Assembly: GCA_028291765.1 (NCBI GenBank)
Contig: JAQGNR010000296.1
Coordinates: 1-51,187 of the forward strand
Length of the DNA: 51,187 nucleotides
Direction of reading: 5' to 3'
Origin: Herbaspirillum sp.
GTDB lineage: Bacteria; Pseudomonadota; Gammaproteobacteria; Burkholderiales; Burkholderiaceae_D
Under the pieces are notes generated by a model that did not search any database, was not told the origin of the DNA, and saw only the letters and a list, made by a program, of their open reading frames with translations. Positions 34,884 to 44,510 of the stretch are shown here, in pieces (the first letter of the stretch is position 1; every line of letters begins with the position of its first letter). Position numbers and translations under genes: made by a program.

Positions 34884-36509
34884 ATGAGAAAAACATTCAT
34901 GAATACTCGTCTCTTGCGTGCAATGCTCTCCGGCTTGACTTTAACCTTGAGCCTAGCCGCCGCGTCGACTCAGGCCGAAGAAACGCTGCGCATCGGCATG
35001 ACTGCAGCCGATATCCCGACCACCACCGGCATGCCGAACAACGGCTGGGAAGGCATGCGCTTTCTCGGTTATCCAATCTTCGAAGGACTGGTGCTCTGGG
35101 ATCTGACCCATTCCGATCGCCTGGCAACCGTCCGGCCGGGATTGGCCGAAAGCTGGGAACAGTCGAAGACCGACAAGAAAACCTGGATCTTCCATCTGCG
35201 CCACGGCGTGAAATTTCATGACGGCACCGATTTCAATGCCGATGCGGTGATCTGGAATTTCGATCGCTATTTCAAAAGCGACAGTCCGCAATTCGAGGCC
35301 GGCGCCACCGGCATTACACGCGCCCGCGTGCCGGTGCTGGCCAGCTACAAGAAAATCGACGACAACACGGTTGCACTCACTACGACCGCGCCGACTTCTT
35401 ACTTCCCGTTAATGGTGGTCTACGTGCTGTTCACCTCGCCGGCTTCGTTCGAGAAGGCTGGCCATGATTGGGCCCGCGTAGCCACGCTGCCGGCCGCCGG
35501 CACCGGGCCGTTCCGCATCAGCCAGGTCATCCCCCGCCAGTCGGTTCGGCTGGCACGATGGGACGGTTATTGGGATGCGGCGCATAAAGCCAAGGTCGAT
35601 TCCATACTGCTGCTGCCGATACCGGAAGCCAACACGCGCCTGGCCGCGCTGCGTTCGGGCCAGGTGGATTGGATCGAAGTGCCGCCGCCCGACGGCATTC
35701 CGTCGCTGAAGGCTGCCGGCTTCACCATCTCGACCAATTCCTATCCGCATGTCTGGCCATGGATGTACAACATAAGCGCCCCCAATAGTCCGTTCAAGGA
35801 TGTGCGTGTGCGGCAGGCCTTGAACTATTGCGTTGACCGTTCCGCCATCGTGGCGCTGCTCAACGGCACCGCCGAACCGGCCGTCGGCTGGTTGAAAGCG
35901 AACGATCCGGCTTTCGGCAAACCGCTTAATCACTACAATTTCGATCCCGCAAAAGGCAAGGCCATGCTGGCCGAAGCCGGCTATGGCGCGCAGAAGCCGC
36001 TGGCGTTCAAGGTGATGATTTCCAATTCCGGCTCCGGCCAGATGCTGCCGCTGGCGATGAATGAGCTGCTGCAGCAAAACCTGAAGCAGGCTTGCGGCGT
36101 GAATGTGACATTCGATACGGTGGAATGGCAAGTGCTCTCGAGCTCGGCGCGTCTGGCGCCCGACAATCCGGGGCTGCACGGCGCAATGGCGGTCAATGCC
36201 AGTTCGGCGACGACCGACATCGGCCTCATGGCGCGTTATTTCGCTGCGGCCAGCGCCACGCCGGCCGGTAATAATTTCGAGCACTGGGACGACGATAAAT
36301 TCGAAGCGGCGCTCAATACCGCGGCCAAGGCAACCGACCCGGCGACGATCCAGGCCTCTTACCGCGCCGCGCATGAACGTCTGGTGGACAATCCGCCATG
36401 GCTGTATGTCGTGCACGATCTGAATCCACGCGCAATGAGCAAAAAGGTGCAGGGCTTCGTACCGGCGCAATCGTGGCTGCTCGATCTGACCCTGATCAGC
36501 ATGCATTAA
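34884..36509 (+). CDS. ABC transporter substrate-binding protein, family 5
   Basis: This encodes about 541 residues with a signal peptide (LLRAMLSGLTLTLSLAAAS, cleavage near TQA|EE). It is a SBP_bac_5 periplasmic protein: EGLVLWDLTHSDRLATVRPG, GVKFHDGTDFNADAVIWN and VRQALNYCVDRSAIV are family landmarks. It captures peptides or peptide-like solutes. Two ATGs (34884, 34899) are possible and neither has a strong ribosome binding site. It follows the permease by 16 bp. Confidence 0.93.
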   Translation: MRKTFMNTRLLRAMLSGLTLTLSLAAASTQAEETLRIGMTAADIPTTTGMPNNGWEGMRFLGYPIFEGLVLWDLTHSDRLATVRPGLAESWEQSKTDKKTWIFHLRHGVKFHDGTDFNADAVIWNFDRYFKSDSPQFEAGATGITRARVPVLASYKKIDDNTVALTTTAPTSYFPLMVVYVLFTSPASFEKAGHDWARVATLPAAGTGPFRISQVIPRQSVRLARWDGYWDAAHKAKVDSILLLPIPEANTRLAALRSGQVDWIEVPPPDGIPSLKAAGFTISTNSYPHVWPWMYNISAPNSPFKDVRVRQALNYCVDRSAIVALLNGTAEPAVGWLKANDPAFGKPLNHYNFDPAKGKAMLAEAGYGAQKPLAFKVMISNSGSGQMLPLAMNELLQQNLKQACGVNVTFDTVEWQVLSSSARLAPDNPGLHGAMAVNASSATTDIGLMARYFAAASATPAGNNFEHWDDDKFEAALNTAAKATDPATIQASYRAAHERLVDNPPWLYVVHDLNPRAMSKKVQGFVPAQSWLLDLTLISMH

Positions 36510-36535
36510 CGCCAGAGCCAGAGCCAGAGCCAGAT
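36510..36535 (+). repeat. Hexanucleotide tandem repeat before the amidase start
   Basis: Four copies of GCCAGA lie between the binding-protein stop and the amidase ATG at 36536. No Shine-Dalgarno sequence is visible in this gap. Copy number changes would alter the spacing and content of the initiation region without affecting the reading frame. Confidence 0.7.
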
Positions 36536-38008
36536 ATGAACGACAACCCCTTTCTCTCTCCCGCGCATATTCTGTCGCAAGACATCGCGGCGCGGCGTTT
36601 CTCGCCGGCCGATCTGATGGATGCATTGCTGGCGCGGATCGCAACACTCGATCCGCAGCTGCATGCCTTCGTCGAAGTTTATGAGTCGCAAGCGCGGCGA
36701 GCGGCGCAGGCCGCAGGCAAGGCCATCCGCTCGGGGAATGCGCTAGGCCCCTGGCACGGCATTCCGATCGCGATCAAGGACATCATCGACATCGAGGGCC
36801 AGATCACGACCTGCGGTTCGGCCAGCAGATTGAACCATCGCGCGACGACCACCGCGACGGTGGTGCAGCGGCTGACGAACCAGGGAATGATTGTGCTGGG
36901 CAAGACGCAGACCGTGGAGTTCGCTTGCGGCGCCTGGGGCTTAAACCAGCATATGGGCACGCCGTGGAATCCATGGGATGCCGAGACGCCGCGTACGCCC
37001 GGCGGCTCAAGCAGCGGCTCGGGCGTCGCAGTTGCAGCACGCCTTGCGCCTTGGGCGCTCGGCACCGACACCGGCGGCTCGATCCGCATGCCTGCTGCCT
37101 GGTGTGGCATTACCGGTCTGAAAACGACCATCGGCCGCATCAGCACGCACGGCATCCTGCCGCTCAGCCCCACTCTCGATACGCCCGGCCCGATGGCGCG
37201 TACGGTGCGCGACGTTGCGCTGCTTTACGATCTGCTGCAAGGGCCGGACTTGCTGGACCCGGTCACGCGCAGCCATCCTCATCCTGCAACCGATCCGATG
37301 CCGACCCTGGAACAGGGCGTGCAAGGTTTGCGGCTTGCGCGTCTACCGTCGTCGGAGCGGGTGGGCATCGAGGCCGATGTGCTGGAGGCCTATGACCGTT
37401 CGCTCGCCGTGCTGGCCGGACTCGGCGCGGAAATCGTCGACATCGCGCTGCCGTTGCGCCTGGTCGATTTTGTGTCGATGACACGGATCACGCAGGCCGA
37501 GTCGTATGCCCAGCACCACCAGAACATCGCCGATCCCAGCCTGAAACTCGACGAAGTGGTGCGCAGCCGCTTGCTCGCCGGCGCCGGCCTCTCCGCCCTC
37601 GAATACCTGACGGCGTTACGTCAGCGCAACGAGATGAAGCAACTGATGGAGAACGCACTGCGTGGCGTGCATGCACTTTTGACCCCCTCCACGGCAACTG
37701 CGGCAATGCCTTTGTCGGAGGTGGATCAGAATACGACACCGACCCGTTTTATGCGCTTCGTCAACATTCTCGACATGTGCGCCCTGTCGCTGCCGAATGG
37801 CTTCACCGCCGAGGGTTTGCCAATCTCCCTGCAAATCGCCTGCGGCGGTTACCAGGAAGCGCTGGCGTTGCGCATCGGCCACGCCTATCAGCAAGCCACG
37901 CCCTGGCATGAGCGCCTGCCGCCTGCTCTCGAACAAAGTCCGAACACAAAAGAGGCTTGGGTCAAATCGCTGCAATCTCCATCAAACGCTGTTGCACTGG
38001 GTTCCTGA
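36536..38008 (+). CDS. Amidase signature family enzyme (cytoplasmic)
   Basis: The 490-residue amidase has the Ser-cisSer-Lys triad: Lys in GIPIAIKDIIDIEG, the cis-Ser in GGSSSGSGVA and the nucleophile Ser in GTDTGGSIRMPA. It cleaves amides or ureides, releasing ammonia or an amine, and is related to GatA and AtzF-type hydrolases. No signal peptide is present. The track-length frame begins at 36398 inside the binding-protein gene; the ATG at 36536 fits the family. In the operon it is well placed to hydrolyse whatever is imported. Confidence 0.93.
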   Translation: MNDNPFLSPAHILSQDIAARRFSPADLMDALLARIATLDPQLHAFVEVYESQARRAAQAAGKAIRSGNALGPWHGIPIAIKDIIDIEGQITTCGSASRLNHRATTTATVVQRLTNQGMIVLGKTQTVEFACGAWGLNQHMGTPWNPWDAETPRTPGGSSSGSGVAVAARLAPWALGTDTGGSIRMPAAWCGITGLKTTIGRISTHGILPLSPTLDTPGPMARTVRDVALLYDLLQGPDLLDPVTRSHPHPATDPMPTLEQGVQGLRLARLPSSERVGIEADVLEAYDRSLAVLAGLGAEIVDIALPLRLVDFVSMTRITQAESYAQHHQNIADPSLKLDEVVRSRLLAGAGLSALEYLTALRQRNEMKQLMENALRGVHALLTPSTATAAMPLSEVDQNTTPTRFMRFVNILDMCALSLPNGFTAEGLPISLQIACGGYQEALALRIGHAYQQATPWHERLPPALEQSPNTKEAWVKSLQSPSNAVALGS

Positions 38009-38032
38009 ATCCACCATTTAAAGAGAAAATTA

Positions 38033-39628
38033 ATGAAACCATTCACTAAAAAAATTACATCTCACTTCTGTCAAATATTCGCAATACTGGGGGTATTGCA
38101 GCATCCCGCCTATGCCGCGGACGGCGCAAACAAGAAAGCCAAACCCTTCGTTCTCGAAGAGGCCACCATCAAGAGCATCCATGCCGCATTCGAGAATAAA
38201 ACGCTCACTTGCAGCGCATTGATCAAAGGCTACCTTGCCCGCATCGAAGCCTATGACAAGCAAGGGCCAGCGCTGGATTCCATCATTACCATCAACCCTG
38301 CGGCCCTGAGCATCGCGGCCGAGAAGGACCGGCAATACGCACAAGATAAAAGCAGCGCCGGTTCGCTGTATTGCATCCCGATCATCCTCAAGGATAACTA
38401 CAATACATTCGACATGCCGACCTCCGGCGGCAACGTGGCGATGAAAAATTCGGTACCGCCCGCCGATGCCTTTACCGTCAACAAAATGCGCGAAGCCGGC
38501 GCCATCATCCTGGCAAAAGCCAATCTGCAGGAATTCGCGCGCGGGGGCGTCTCCGAAAGTAGTCTGGGCGGCCAGGTATTGAACCCGTATGACTTGACGC
38601 GCACGCCGGGCGGCTCCAGCGGCGGCACCGGTGCGGCAATCGCCGCCAATTTCGCCACCGTAGGAACCGGCAGCGATACCGGTCAATCGGTACGCTCCCC
38701 TGCATCGGCCAACAGTCTGGTCGGTGTTCGCCCGACCAGAGGCTTGATCAGTCGTAACGGCGTTATTCCGAACAGCCTTACGCAAGATGAACTTGGCCCG
38801 CTCGCCCGTACCGTGACCGATGCGGCGCAACTGCTCGACGTCATGGTGGGCTACGATCCCAAGGATCCGATCACCTCATTCGGCATCGGCAAGCATCCCG
38901 CAAGTTATGCCGCCGGCTTGAATGCGAACGCATTGAAAGGCGCGCGCATCGGCGTCATGACCAATTTGTACGGTACGCAAGAACGCCATGCAGAAGTCAA
39001 TAAAGTGATGGAACAAGTGATTCAAACGATGGAGGCCAAGGGCGCGACCATTATTCGCTTCTCACTGCCGGAATATGACAAGCTGGCGCCGACCGTCGCC
39101 ACCAGCCACTGGGAAGCCCGTACCGGGATGGATCGATATTTTGCAGCACTCGGTCCCAATGCGCCCGTGACCAGTTTTCAGCAACTGGTGGACAGCAAAA
39201 CAGCATTACCGACTATCCAGAAAACGCTGTCATCCGAAATTGCGGAAAATGATGGTTTGAACAATCCGGAATATAAGAACCGCACCCTGAGCCGCGACCA
39301 ATTGCGCCTGGCCATTTCCGCCAAAATGGCCGAACTCAAGATCGATGCCATTCTGTATCCGCTGCAGCAGATACTGGTAGTAAAGACCGGCGGCATCGTC
39401 GACCAGCCTGAGCGCAACGGTTCATTGTCCAACGGTACCGGCTTCCCGGCCGTAACCTTCCCGGGCGGTTTCTCGACACCGACGGCTACCGCACCGCTGG
39501 GCGTGCCGGTGGGCGCGGAATTACTCGCCCGCGATTACAGTGAAGCAAATTTGCTTTCGCTTGCTTACGCGTTCGAGCAAGCGGCGAAGACGCGCAAGGT
39601 ACCGCTTAGCGTTCCGCCCCTGAAGTAG
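38033..39628 (+). CDS. Exported amidase signature family enzyme
   Basis: The 531-residue protein has a Sec signal peptide (residues 1-28, cleavage near AYA|AD) followed by an amidase domain: Lys in CIPIILKDNYNT, GGSSGGTG, and SDTGQSVRSPA carrying the nucleophile Ser. The Q in place of the usual G before S is common in exported amidases. It could process amides in the periplasm before uptake. It is 24 bp after the cytoplasmic amidase and the last gene of the operon. Confidence 0.92.
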   Translation: MKPFTKKITSHFCQIFAILGVLQHPAYAADGANKKAKPFVLEEATIKSIHAAFENKTLTCSALIKGYLARIEAYDKQGPALDSIITINPAALSIAAEKDRQYAQDKSSAGSLYCIPIILKDNYNTFDMPTSGGNVAMKNSVPPADAFTVNKMREAGAIILAKANLQEFARGGVSESSLGGQVLNPYDLTRTPGGSSGGTGAAIAANFATVGTGSDTGQSVRSPASANSLVGVRPTRGLISRNGVIPNSLTQDELGPLARTVTDAAQLLDVMVGYDPKDPITSFGIGKHPASYAAGLNANALKGARIGVMTNLYGTQERHAEVNKVMEQVIQTMEAKGATIIRFSLPEYDKLAPTVATSHWEARTGMDRYFAALGPNAPVTSFQQLVDSKTALPTIQKTLSSEIAENDGLNNPEYKNRTLSRDQLRLAISAKMAELKIDAILYPLQQILVVKTGGIVDQPERNGSLSNGTGFPAVTFPGGFSTPTATAPLGVPVGAELLARDYSEANLLSLAYAFEQAAKTRKVPLSVPPLK

Positions 39629-39670
39629 GAATCCCGGGGATTGCCGGCACAGGAGGCAATGTGCCGGCTG

Positions 39671-39856
39671 GTTGTTTCGAAATTAAGGGCAAGACGGAAG
39701 CGCCATGGGTGGCCAATTTACCGGTGGATGTTGTGCGCAGTGAGGTAAAGAAGGGAGGTGGCCGCAGGCCGCCGGAATGACACGAACGGAGCACAACATC
39801 CGCCGGGAAATTGGCCGCCCATGGTGCTTCCGCCTTGCCCTTAATTTCGCAACAAC
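39671..39856. repeat. 66-bp inverted repeat between convergent genes
   Basis: Arms 39671-39736 and 39791-39856 are inverted copies of 66 bp with about 7 mismatches. The 54-bp loop contains a smaller palindrome (GGTGGCCGCAGGCCGCC). No gene lies inside. It separates the exported amidase from cfa, 42 bp after the amidase stop and 10 bp from the cfa stop. It is unrelated to the other palindromes in the window. Confidence 0.9.
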
Positions 39857-39866
39857 AAGCTCTTAA

Positions 39867-41111
39867 TTATTTTGCACCATAGATATAGCGCCGCGACCAG
39901 GGAATAGCATCCGCCTTGCGGCCTGCCTTTTGACAGATCACCTGATAAATCGATACGTCATCGACTTCAAACGCATGCGCGCAACCGGCCAGATACACGC
40001 GCCAGATCCGATAGCGTTTTTCACCGACCAACTCGCGGATCTGCTCACTGTATTTTTCATAGCTGGCGGCCCACATTTCCAGGGTACGGGCATAGTGACG
40101 CCGCAGATTTTCCACGTCCAGCGCTTCCAGGCCGCCTTGCTGCAACGCGCTTAATGCCAGCGAAATATGCGGCAGTTCGCCTTTCGGGAAGACATAGCGA
40201 TCGATGAAATCGCCGCCGCCCATCGGCGAGTCGCGGCTATCCGGATCGGTCGAGGTAATGCCGTGATTCATCGCTACGCCCTCTTCGGCCAGCAATTCAT
40301 TGATGCGCGCAAAATAGCTGACCAGATTGACCCGCCCAACGTGTTCGAACATGCCCACGCTGGTAATGCGGTCGAAGCTGCCTTTTATATCGCGATAATC
40401 CTGCAGCCTGATTTCAATCTGGCCTTCCAGTCCGGCCGCGCGCACGCGCTGCACGGCGAGATCGTGCTGATTCTGCGATAAGGTGATGCCGACGCAGCGC
40501 GCACCGAATTTGCTGGCCGCACGGATGACCAGCGCCCCCCAGCCGCAGCCGATATCGAGCAGAGTCTGTCCGGGCTGCAAACGGATTTTGGTCAAAATGT
40601 GATCGATTTTTTTGTATTGCGCGGTTTCCAGATCTTCATCGCCGTTCTCGAAATAGGCGCAGGAGTAGACCAGGTTCGGGTCCAGCCAAAGCTTGTAAAA
40701 ATCGTTCGACACATCGTAGTGATAGTGGATCGAATCCTTGTCTTCGGCTTTGGTATGTTTGAAATGCTTGGTCATGTCGGCCAGTTTGCGCATGGCGCCG
40801 GCGCTGTGGCTGCCGGACTTCCTGGCCGAGAGCTCGGCCAGCCGGTAACTGGTGCGGATCACATCGGCCAGTTTGCCGCCGATATCGATTTTTTCCTGAA
40901 TATAGGCTTCGCCCAGGCTTTCCAGCGTAGGCGATACCAGCAGGGGCAAGGCTGCCGGGCTTTTGACTTCCAACGTCACTTCAGGGGTGTTGAATGCGCC
41001 CAGATCGATCTGACTGCCATTCCAGAGCACTAGTCGAACAGGAAGATTTTCCTGTTTTTTGATATTTTCCACCCAACGGCGAAGCCCGGCATCAATAGCT
41101 TTGTTAAGCAA
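39867..41111 (-). CDS. cfa: Cyclopropane-fatty-acyl-phospholipid synthase (TTG start)
   Basis: Uses S-adenosylmethionine to add a methylene across the double bond of membrane phospholipid acyl chains, often in stationary phase or acid stress. Landmarks are HYDVSNDFYKLWLDP, YSCAYFENGDEDLETAQ, the SAM loop LDIGCGWG, and FEHVGRVNL. There is no ATG near the N-terminus. AAAGGAG lies 6 nt before the TTG at 41111, giving 414 residues; the longer frame from 41135 has no ribosome binding site. It is monocistronic, convergent with the amidase operon. Confidence 0.93.
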   Translation of the reverse strand: MLNKAIDAGLRRWVENIKKQENLPVRLVLWNGSQIDLGAFNTPEVTLEVKSPAALPLLVSPTLESLGEAYIQEKIDIGGKLADVIRTSYRLAELSARKSGSHSAGAMRKLADMTKHFKHTKAEDKDSIHYHYDVSNDFYKLWLDPNLVYSCAYFENGDEDLETAQYKKIDHILTKIRLQPGQTLLDIGCGWGALVIRAASKFGARCVGITLSQNQHDLAVQRVRAAGLEGQIEIRLQDYRDIKGSFDRITSVGMFEHVGRVNLVSYFARINELLAEEGVAMNHGITSTDPDSRDSPMGGGDFIDRYVFPKGELPHISLALSALQQGGLEALDVENLRRHYARTLEMWAASYEKYSEQIRELVGEKRYRIWRVYLAGCAHAFEVDDVSIYQVICQKAGRKADAIPWSRRYIYGAK

Positions 41112-41508
41112 AATTGTCTCCTTTAACTTGATCAATCAAGCGCCTGGGCCCTTCAAATGCAGCACCGAACCCTCGCAAAGGCGCACCACGACATTTTGCA
41201 CATACCGACTTTCCCCCCCTGGCATTCCCTTGTGACCATGTTGCCAGCAGTTAGTGCCATCACTAATCAAAATCACCACAGTGGAGATAGTAAATAATAA
41301 TGACGCCGGATGTACGATTGATGAAATATATGCCAAATTGAAAATCCGTGCTTGCCGCGCTCGCATGTGTGGCGCCGCACAAACAAAATGCCGTCCGCCG
41401 CCAAAAGGCGAGGGACGGCATTGCGTTGAATGCGTGTTAAATGCGTGCGTATTGAACGCGTATTGAAATACGCAGGGCTTCCTTATGAAAGCCGGCGCTA
41501 TATTACGC
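41112..41508. other. Intergenic region upstream of cfa
   Basis: 397 bp without a gene. The left part holds the cfa promoter region, though I could not fix a -10/-35 pair. The right part (41387-41422) is the terminator of the HiPIP gene, listed separately. Between 41423 and 41466 short repeats of GCGT/ATTGAA occur, with nothing else clear. Confidence 0.5.
41387..41422 (-). terminator. Intrinsic terminator of the HiPIP gene
   Basis: On the minus strand AATGCCGTCC pairs with GGACGGCATT (10 bp), extended inward by CTCGCC/GGCGGC with a TTTT loop, then TTGTTTG. It ends 87 bp after the HiPIP stop. The stem is strong and the U-tract moderate. Confidence 0.7.
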
Positions 41509-41838
41509 TTACGCCTTTTTCATGTAGGCGCTGCACCAACCGTTACCAGCAACCACTTTTCCGGAAAATAGCGGACAAGGACCTTGCGCATCGCCGGCCT
41601 TGCCTTGAAATAATTGACAGTTATCGCATTTTTGAGCAACGGTATGTTTCGGATATTTTGCTTTATCTGCCTTATTGGTGTCGCCCACATAACCCATGGC
41701 CTTGGCCTGCGGATCGTTTTCATCGACTTTCGGCAGATCGGCGGCGCGCGCCATGATCGGAATACCGGCCGATACCGCCGCGGCAGACACGACCGCCATA
41801 TTGGTGATGTTTTTCAAGAAGGTTCTGCGATTGCTCAT
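41509..41838 (-). CDS. High-potential iron-sulfur protein
   Basis: The 109-residue precursor has a twin-arginine signal (NRRTFLKN) and cleavage near ARA|AD. The four Cys ligands of the [4Fe-4S] cluster follow the HiPIP pattern: C-x2-C (KCDNC), then x13, C (GPCPLF), then x13, C (GWCSAY). Periplasmic one-electron carrier, common in photosynthetic and denitrifying Proteobacteria, and in many aerobic Burkholderiales. GGAG precedes the ATG. It is monocistronic. Confidence 0.95.
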   Translation of the reverse strand: MSNRRTFLKNITNMAVVSAAAVSAGIPIMARAADLPKVDENDPQAKAMGYVGDTNKADKAKYPKHTVAQKCDNCQLFQGKAGDAQGPCPLFSGKVVAGNGWCSAYMKKA

Positions 41839-42052
41839 GTTTTGGTACTCCTATAGGGTAATTACCGGCACCTCTGCCGAAAGGTTTGAAATCCTAACAT
41901 AAGGCTGCAATGCCTGTCGCTTCAGCGCCGCAATGTTCAGAAGTTATTCTTTGCCACGCCGACAGATTTAACTCACATCGATTTCGGAAATTGTCCGGCA
42001 TTCCGGGTCTTCGACCCCGCTCTAAGATTCTGTCTACATGAGGAGAAATGCC

Positions 42053-42910
42053 ATGTCCGAAACCACGACGCTACCGAGGCAGCATCAGACAAAGCAACCG
42101 GGAACCCAGGCGGCCATGCATCCCGAGCCGGCAAGTGCGCCGCAGGCGGCTCCCAATCGAAAAAAACTGGCCCATAAAGTCGCATTGATCACCGGCGGCG
42201 ATAGCGGCATCGGCCGCGCGGTGGCACTGGCATACGCAAATGAAGGCGCAAAAATTGTGATCGTGTATCTGGACGAGCATGCAGACGCGCAAGAAACGCA
42301 GCAACTGATCGGCGAATATGGTGGCGAGTGCCATCTGATTGCAGGCGATGTCGGATCGGAAGCGTTTTGCAGGGATGCGGTCGCAGAAACCATCGCCACA
42401 TTCGGCAGATTGGATATCCTGGTCAACAACGCCGCCCGCCAGGAACCTTGTCCCCGCATCGAGGAAATCACCGAAACGCAACTGGAAAAAACCTTCCGGA
42501 CCAATATATTTTCAATGTTTTTTATGGTCAAGGCGGCCATGCCTTACCTTGTCGCCGGCGCGCGAATCATCAATACAGCGTCGGTGACAGCCTATAAAGG
42601 TAGCCCGCAACTGCTCGATTATTCGGCAACCAAAGGCGCCATTGTCGCTTTCACCCGTTCGCTGGCGCAGCAACTTATCAAGAATCAAATTCACGTTAAT
42701 GCAGTCGCACCCGGCCCGATATGGACACCGTTAATCCCGGCTACATTTACAGAGGAACAAGTGCAGCACTTCGGCGCCAATGTGCCGATGCAAAGGCCGG
42801 GACAGCCGAATGAAGTCGCACCGTCCTATTTGTTCCTGGCCACCGATGGTGCTTCGTACATGAGCGGACAGGTGTTGCATCCGAATGGCGGAGAGGTTGT
42901 CAATAGTTAG
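42053..42910 (+). CDS. SDR family oxidoreductase
   Basis: The 285-residue protein has a basic 35-residue N-terminal extension, then a classical short-chain dehydrogenase: GGDSGIGRAVAL (NAD(P)-binding), NNAARQEPCP, and catalytic Ser-Tyr-Lys (NTASV, YSATKG). It closely matches the YghA/GsiB-type general-stress SDRs, which carry the GGDSGIG start. GGAG sits 10 nt before the ATG at 42053, which is preferred over 42038. It is monocistronic. Confidence 0.93.
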   Translation: MSETTTLPRQHQTKQPGTQAAMHPEPASAPQAAPNRKKLAHKVALITGGDSGIGRAVALAYANEGAKIVIVYLDEHADAQETQQLIGEYGGECHLIAGDVGSEAFCRDAVAETIATFGRLDILVNNAARQEPCPRIEEITETQLEKTFRTNIFSMFFMVKAAMPYLVAGARIINTASVTAYKGSPQLLDYSATKGAIVAFTRSLAQQLIKNQIHVNAVAPGPIWTPLIPATFTEEQVQHFGANVPMQRPGQPNEVAPSYLFLATDGASYMSGQVLHPNGGEVVNS

Positions 42911-43009
42911 AAAAGCTGAAATGGATGCGCGCCATGGGGCCGGCCGTGTTCATGGGCGGCAGTCTGCTACACTGCCAGCCCGCCCTTCTCCGTTTCCGTC
43001 CACACCATC

Positions 43010-44434
43010 ATGCAATCCACTGCTTTTTCCAGCCTGCCCTTGTCGCCGGCGATGCTGACTAATCTCGACCAATTAGGCTATCGCGACATGACGCCCATCC
43101 AGGCGCAAAGCTTGCCGCCGATGCTGGAACGGCGCGACGTGATTGCGCAAGCCAAAACCGGCAGCGGCAAAACTGCCGCATTCGGGATCGGTATTCTGCA
43201 CAAACTGAATCCAGCCTATTTTGCGATTCAGGCGCTGGTGTTGTGCCCGACCCGTGAGCTGGCCGATCAGGTCGCGCAAGAGTTGCGGCGGCTGGCGCGC
43301 TTTACTGAAAACATCAAGGTCCTGACCCTGACCGGCGGCTCGCCGATGGGGCCGCAAATCGGTTCGCTGGAGCACGGCGCGCATATCGTGGTCGGCACCC
43401 CTGGCCGCATTCTGGATCATATCGGCCGCGGCAGCATTAAATTGTCCACCGTGCAGACCCTGGTGCTCGATGAAGCCGACCGGATGACGGATATGGGATT
43501 CCAAGATGAAATGATCAGCATCGTCAAGGCCTGTCCCGAGCGGCGGCAGACCTTACTGTTTTCGGCCACGTATCCAGACAATATTCGCAACGCCAGCGCC
43601 GCCTTTCTACGCGATCCGGTCGAAATCAAGGTCGAGTCGCAACACAACGCCGGCCAGATCGAACAACGCTTCTATACCGTCGCGCCGGAACAGCGCAATG
43701 ATGCGGTGGCCCGGCTGCTGCGCCACTATCGTCCGGTATCCACGCTGGCATTCTGCAATACCAAAATTCATTGCCGCGAATTGGCGGCGCAATTGCGCGC
43801 ACAAGGCTTCAGCGCATTGGCGCTATACGGCGAGCTGGAACAGCGCGAACGCGACGAAATCCTGATTCAGTTCGTCAATCAGAGTTGTTCCGTGCTGGTG
43901 GCAACCGATGTGGCCGCGCGCGGGCTGGATATTCAAACCCTGGGGACCGTCATCAACGTCGATGTCTCCAAAGACACCGAGGTCCATATTCACCGGATCG
44001 GCCGCACCGGACGCGGCGCGGCTGCCGGGCTGGCGCTGAACCTATGTGCGCCGAATGAAAAGAAATGGGTCAAATTAATCGAGCAGTATCAGAACCGGCC
44101 GGTGGACTGGTTCGAACTCGATGCGCTGGAATCGGCATCAGCATCGACATCGGCATCGGCAACATCGCCATCCGACGATACGCTGCTCGCGCCGATGACG
44201 ACGCTGTGCATCATGGGCGGCAAAAAAGACAAGCTGCGTCCCGGCGATCTGCTTGGCGCGCTGACCGCCGATGTCGGCTTGAGCAAGGATCAGGTCGGCA
44301 AGATCAATGTGTCTGAATTCATCACGTATGTCGCCCTGGATCGCCGCATTGCCCAGCAGGCGGCACGTAAGCTGAGCACCGCCAATATCAAGGGCAAAAG
44401 CTTTAAGATGCGCTTTTTGCAAGATAAACGTTAG
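43010..44434 (+). CDS. dbpA: ATP-dependent RNA helicase, DbpA type
   Basis: The 474-residue DEAD-box protein has the Q motif region (GYRDMTPIQAQSLP), motif I AKTGSGKT, Ia PTRELADQ, II DEADRMTD, III SAT and VI HRIGRTGRG. The C-terminal 75 residues (TLCIMGGKKDKLRPGDLLGA) form the DbpA RNA-binding domain, which targets 23S rRNA hairpin 92 in 50S assembly. A Ser/Ala-rich linker (SASTSASAT) joins the two parts. There is no strong ribosome binding site. Confidence 0.93.
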   Translation: MQSTAFSSLPLSPAMLTNLDQLGYRDMTPIQAQSLPPMLERRDVIAQAKTGSGKTAAFGIGILHKLNPAYFAIQALVLCPTRELADQVAQELRRLARFTENIKVLTLTGGSPMGPQIGSLEHGAHIVVGTPGRILDHIGRGSIKLSTVQTLVLDEADRMTDMGFQDEMISIVKACPERRQTLLFSATYPDNIRNASAAFLRDPVEIKVESQHNAGQIEQRFYTVAPEQRNDAVARLLRHYRPVSTLAFCNTKIHCRELAAQLRAQGFSALALYGELEQRERDEILIQFVNQSCSVLVATDVAARGLDIQTLGTVINVDVSKDTEVHIHRIGRTGRGAAAGLALNLCAPNEKKWVKLIEQYQNRPVDWFELDALESASASTSASATSPSDDTLLAPMTTLCIMGGKKDKLRPGDLLGALTADVGLSKDQVGKINVSEFITYVALDRRIAQQAARKLSTANIKGKSFKMRFLQDKR

Positions 44435-44510
44435 AACCCGCCACGCGGCAAATAGCGTATTCTTTGACTTGTACCAACCAACCCAACTGTCAACACCGTA
44501 AGGAGAGACT

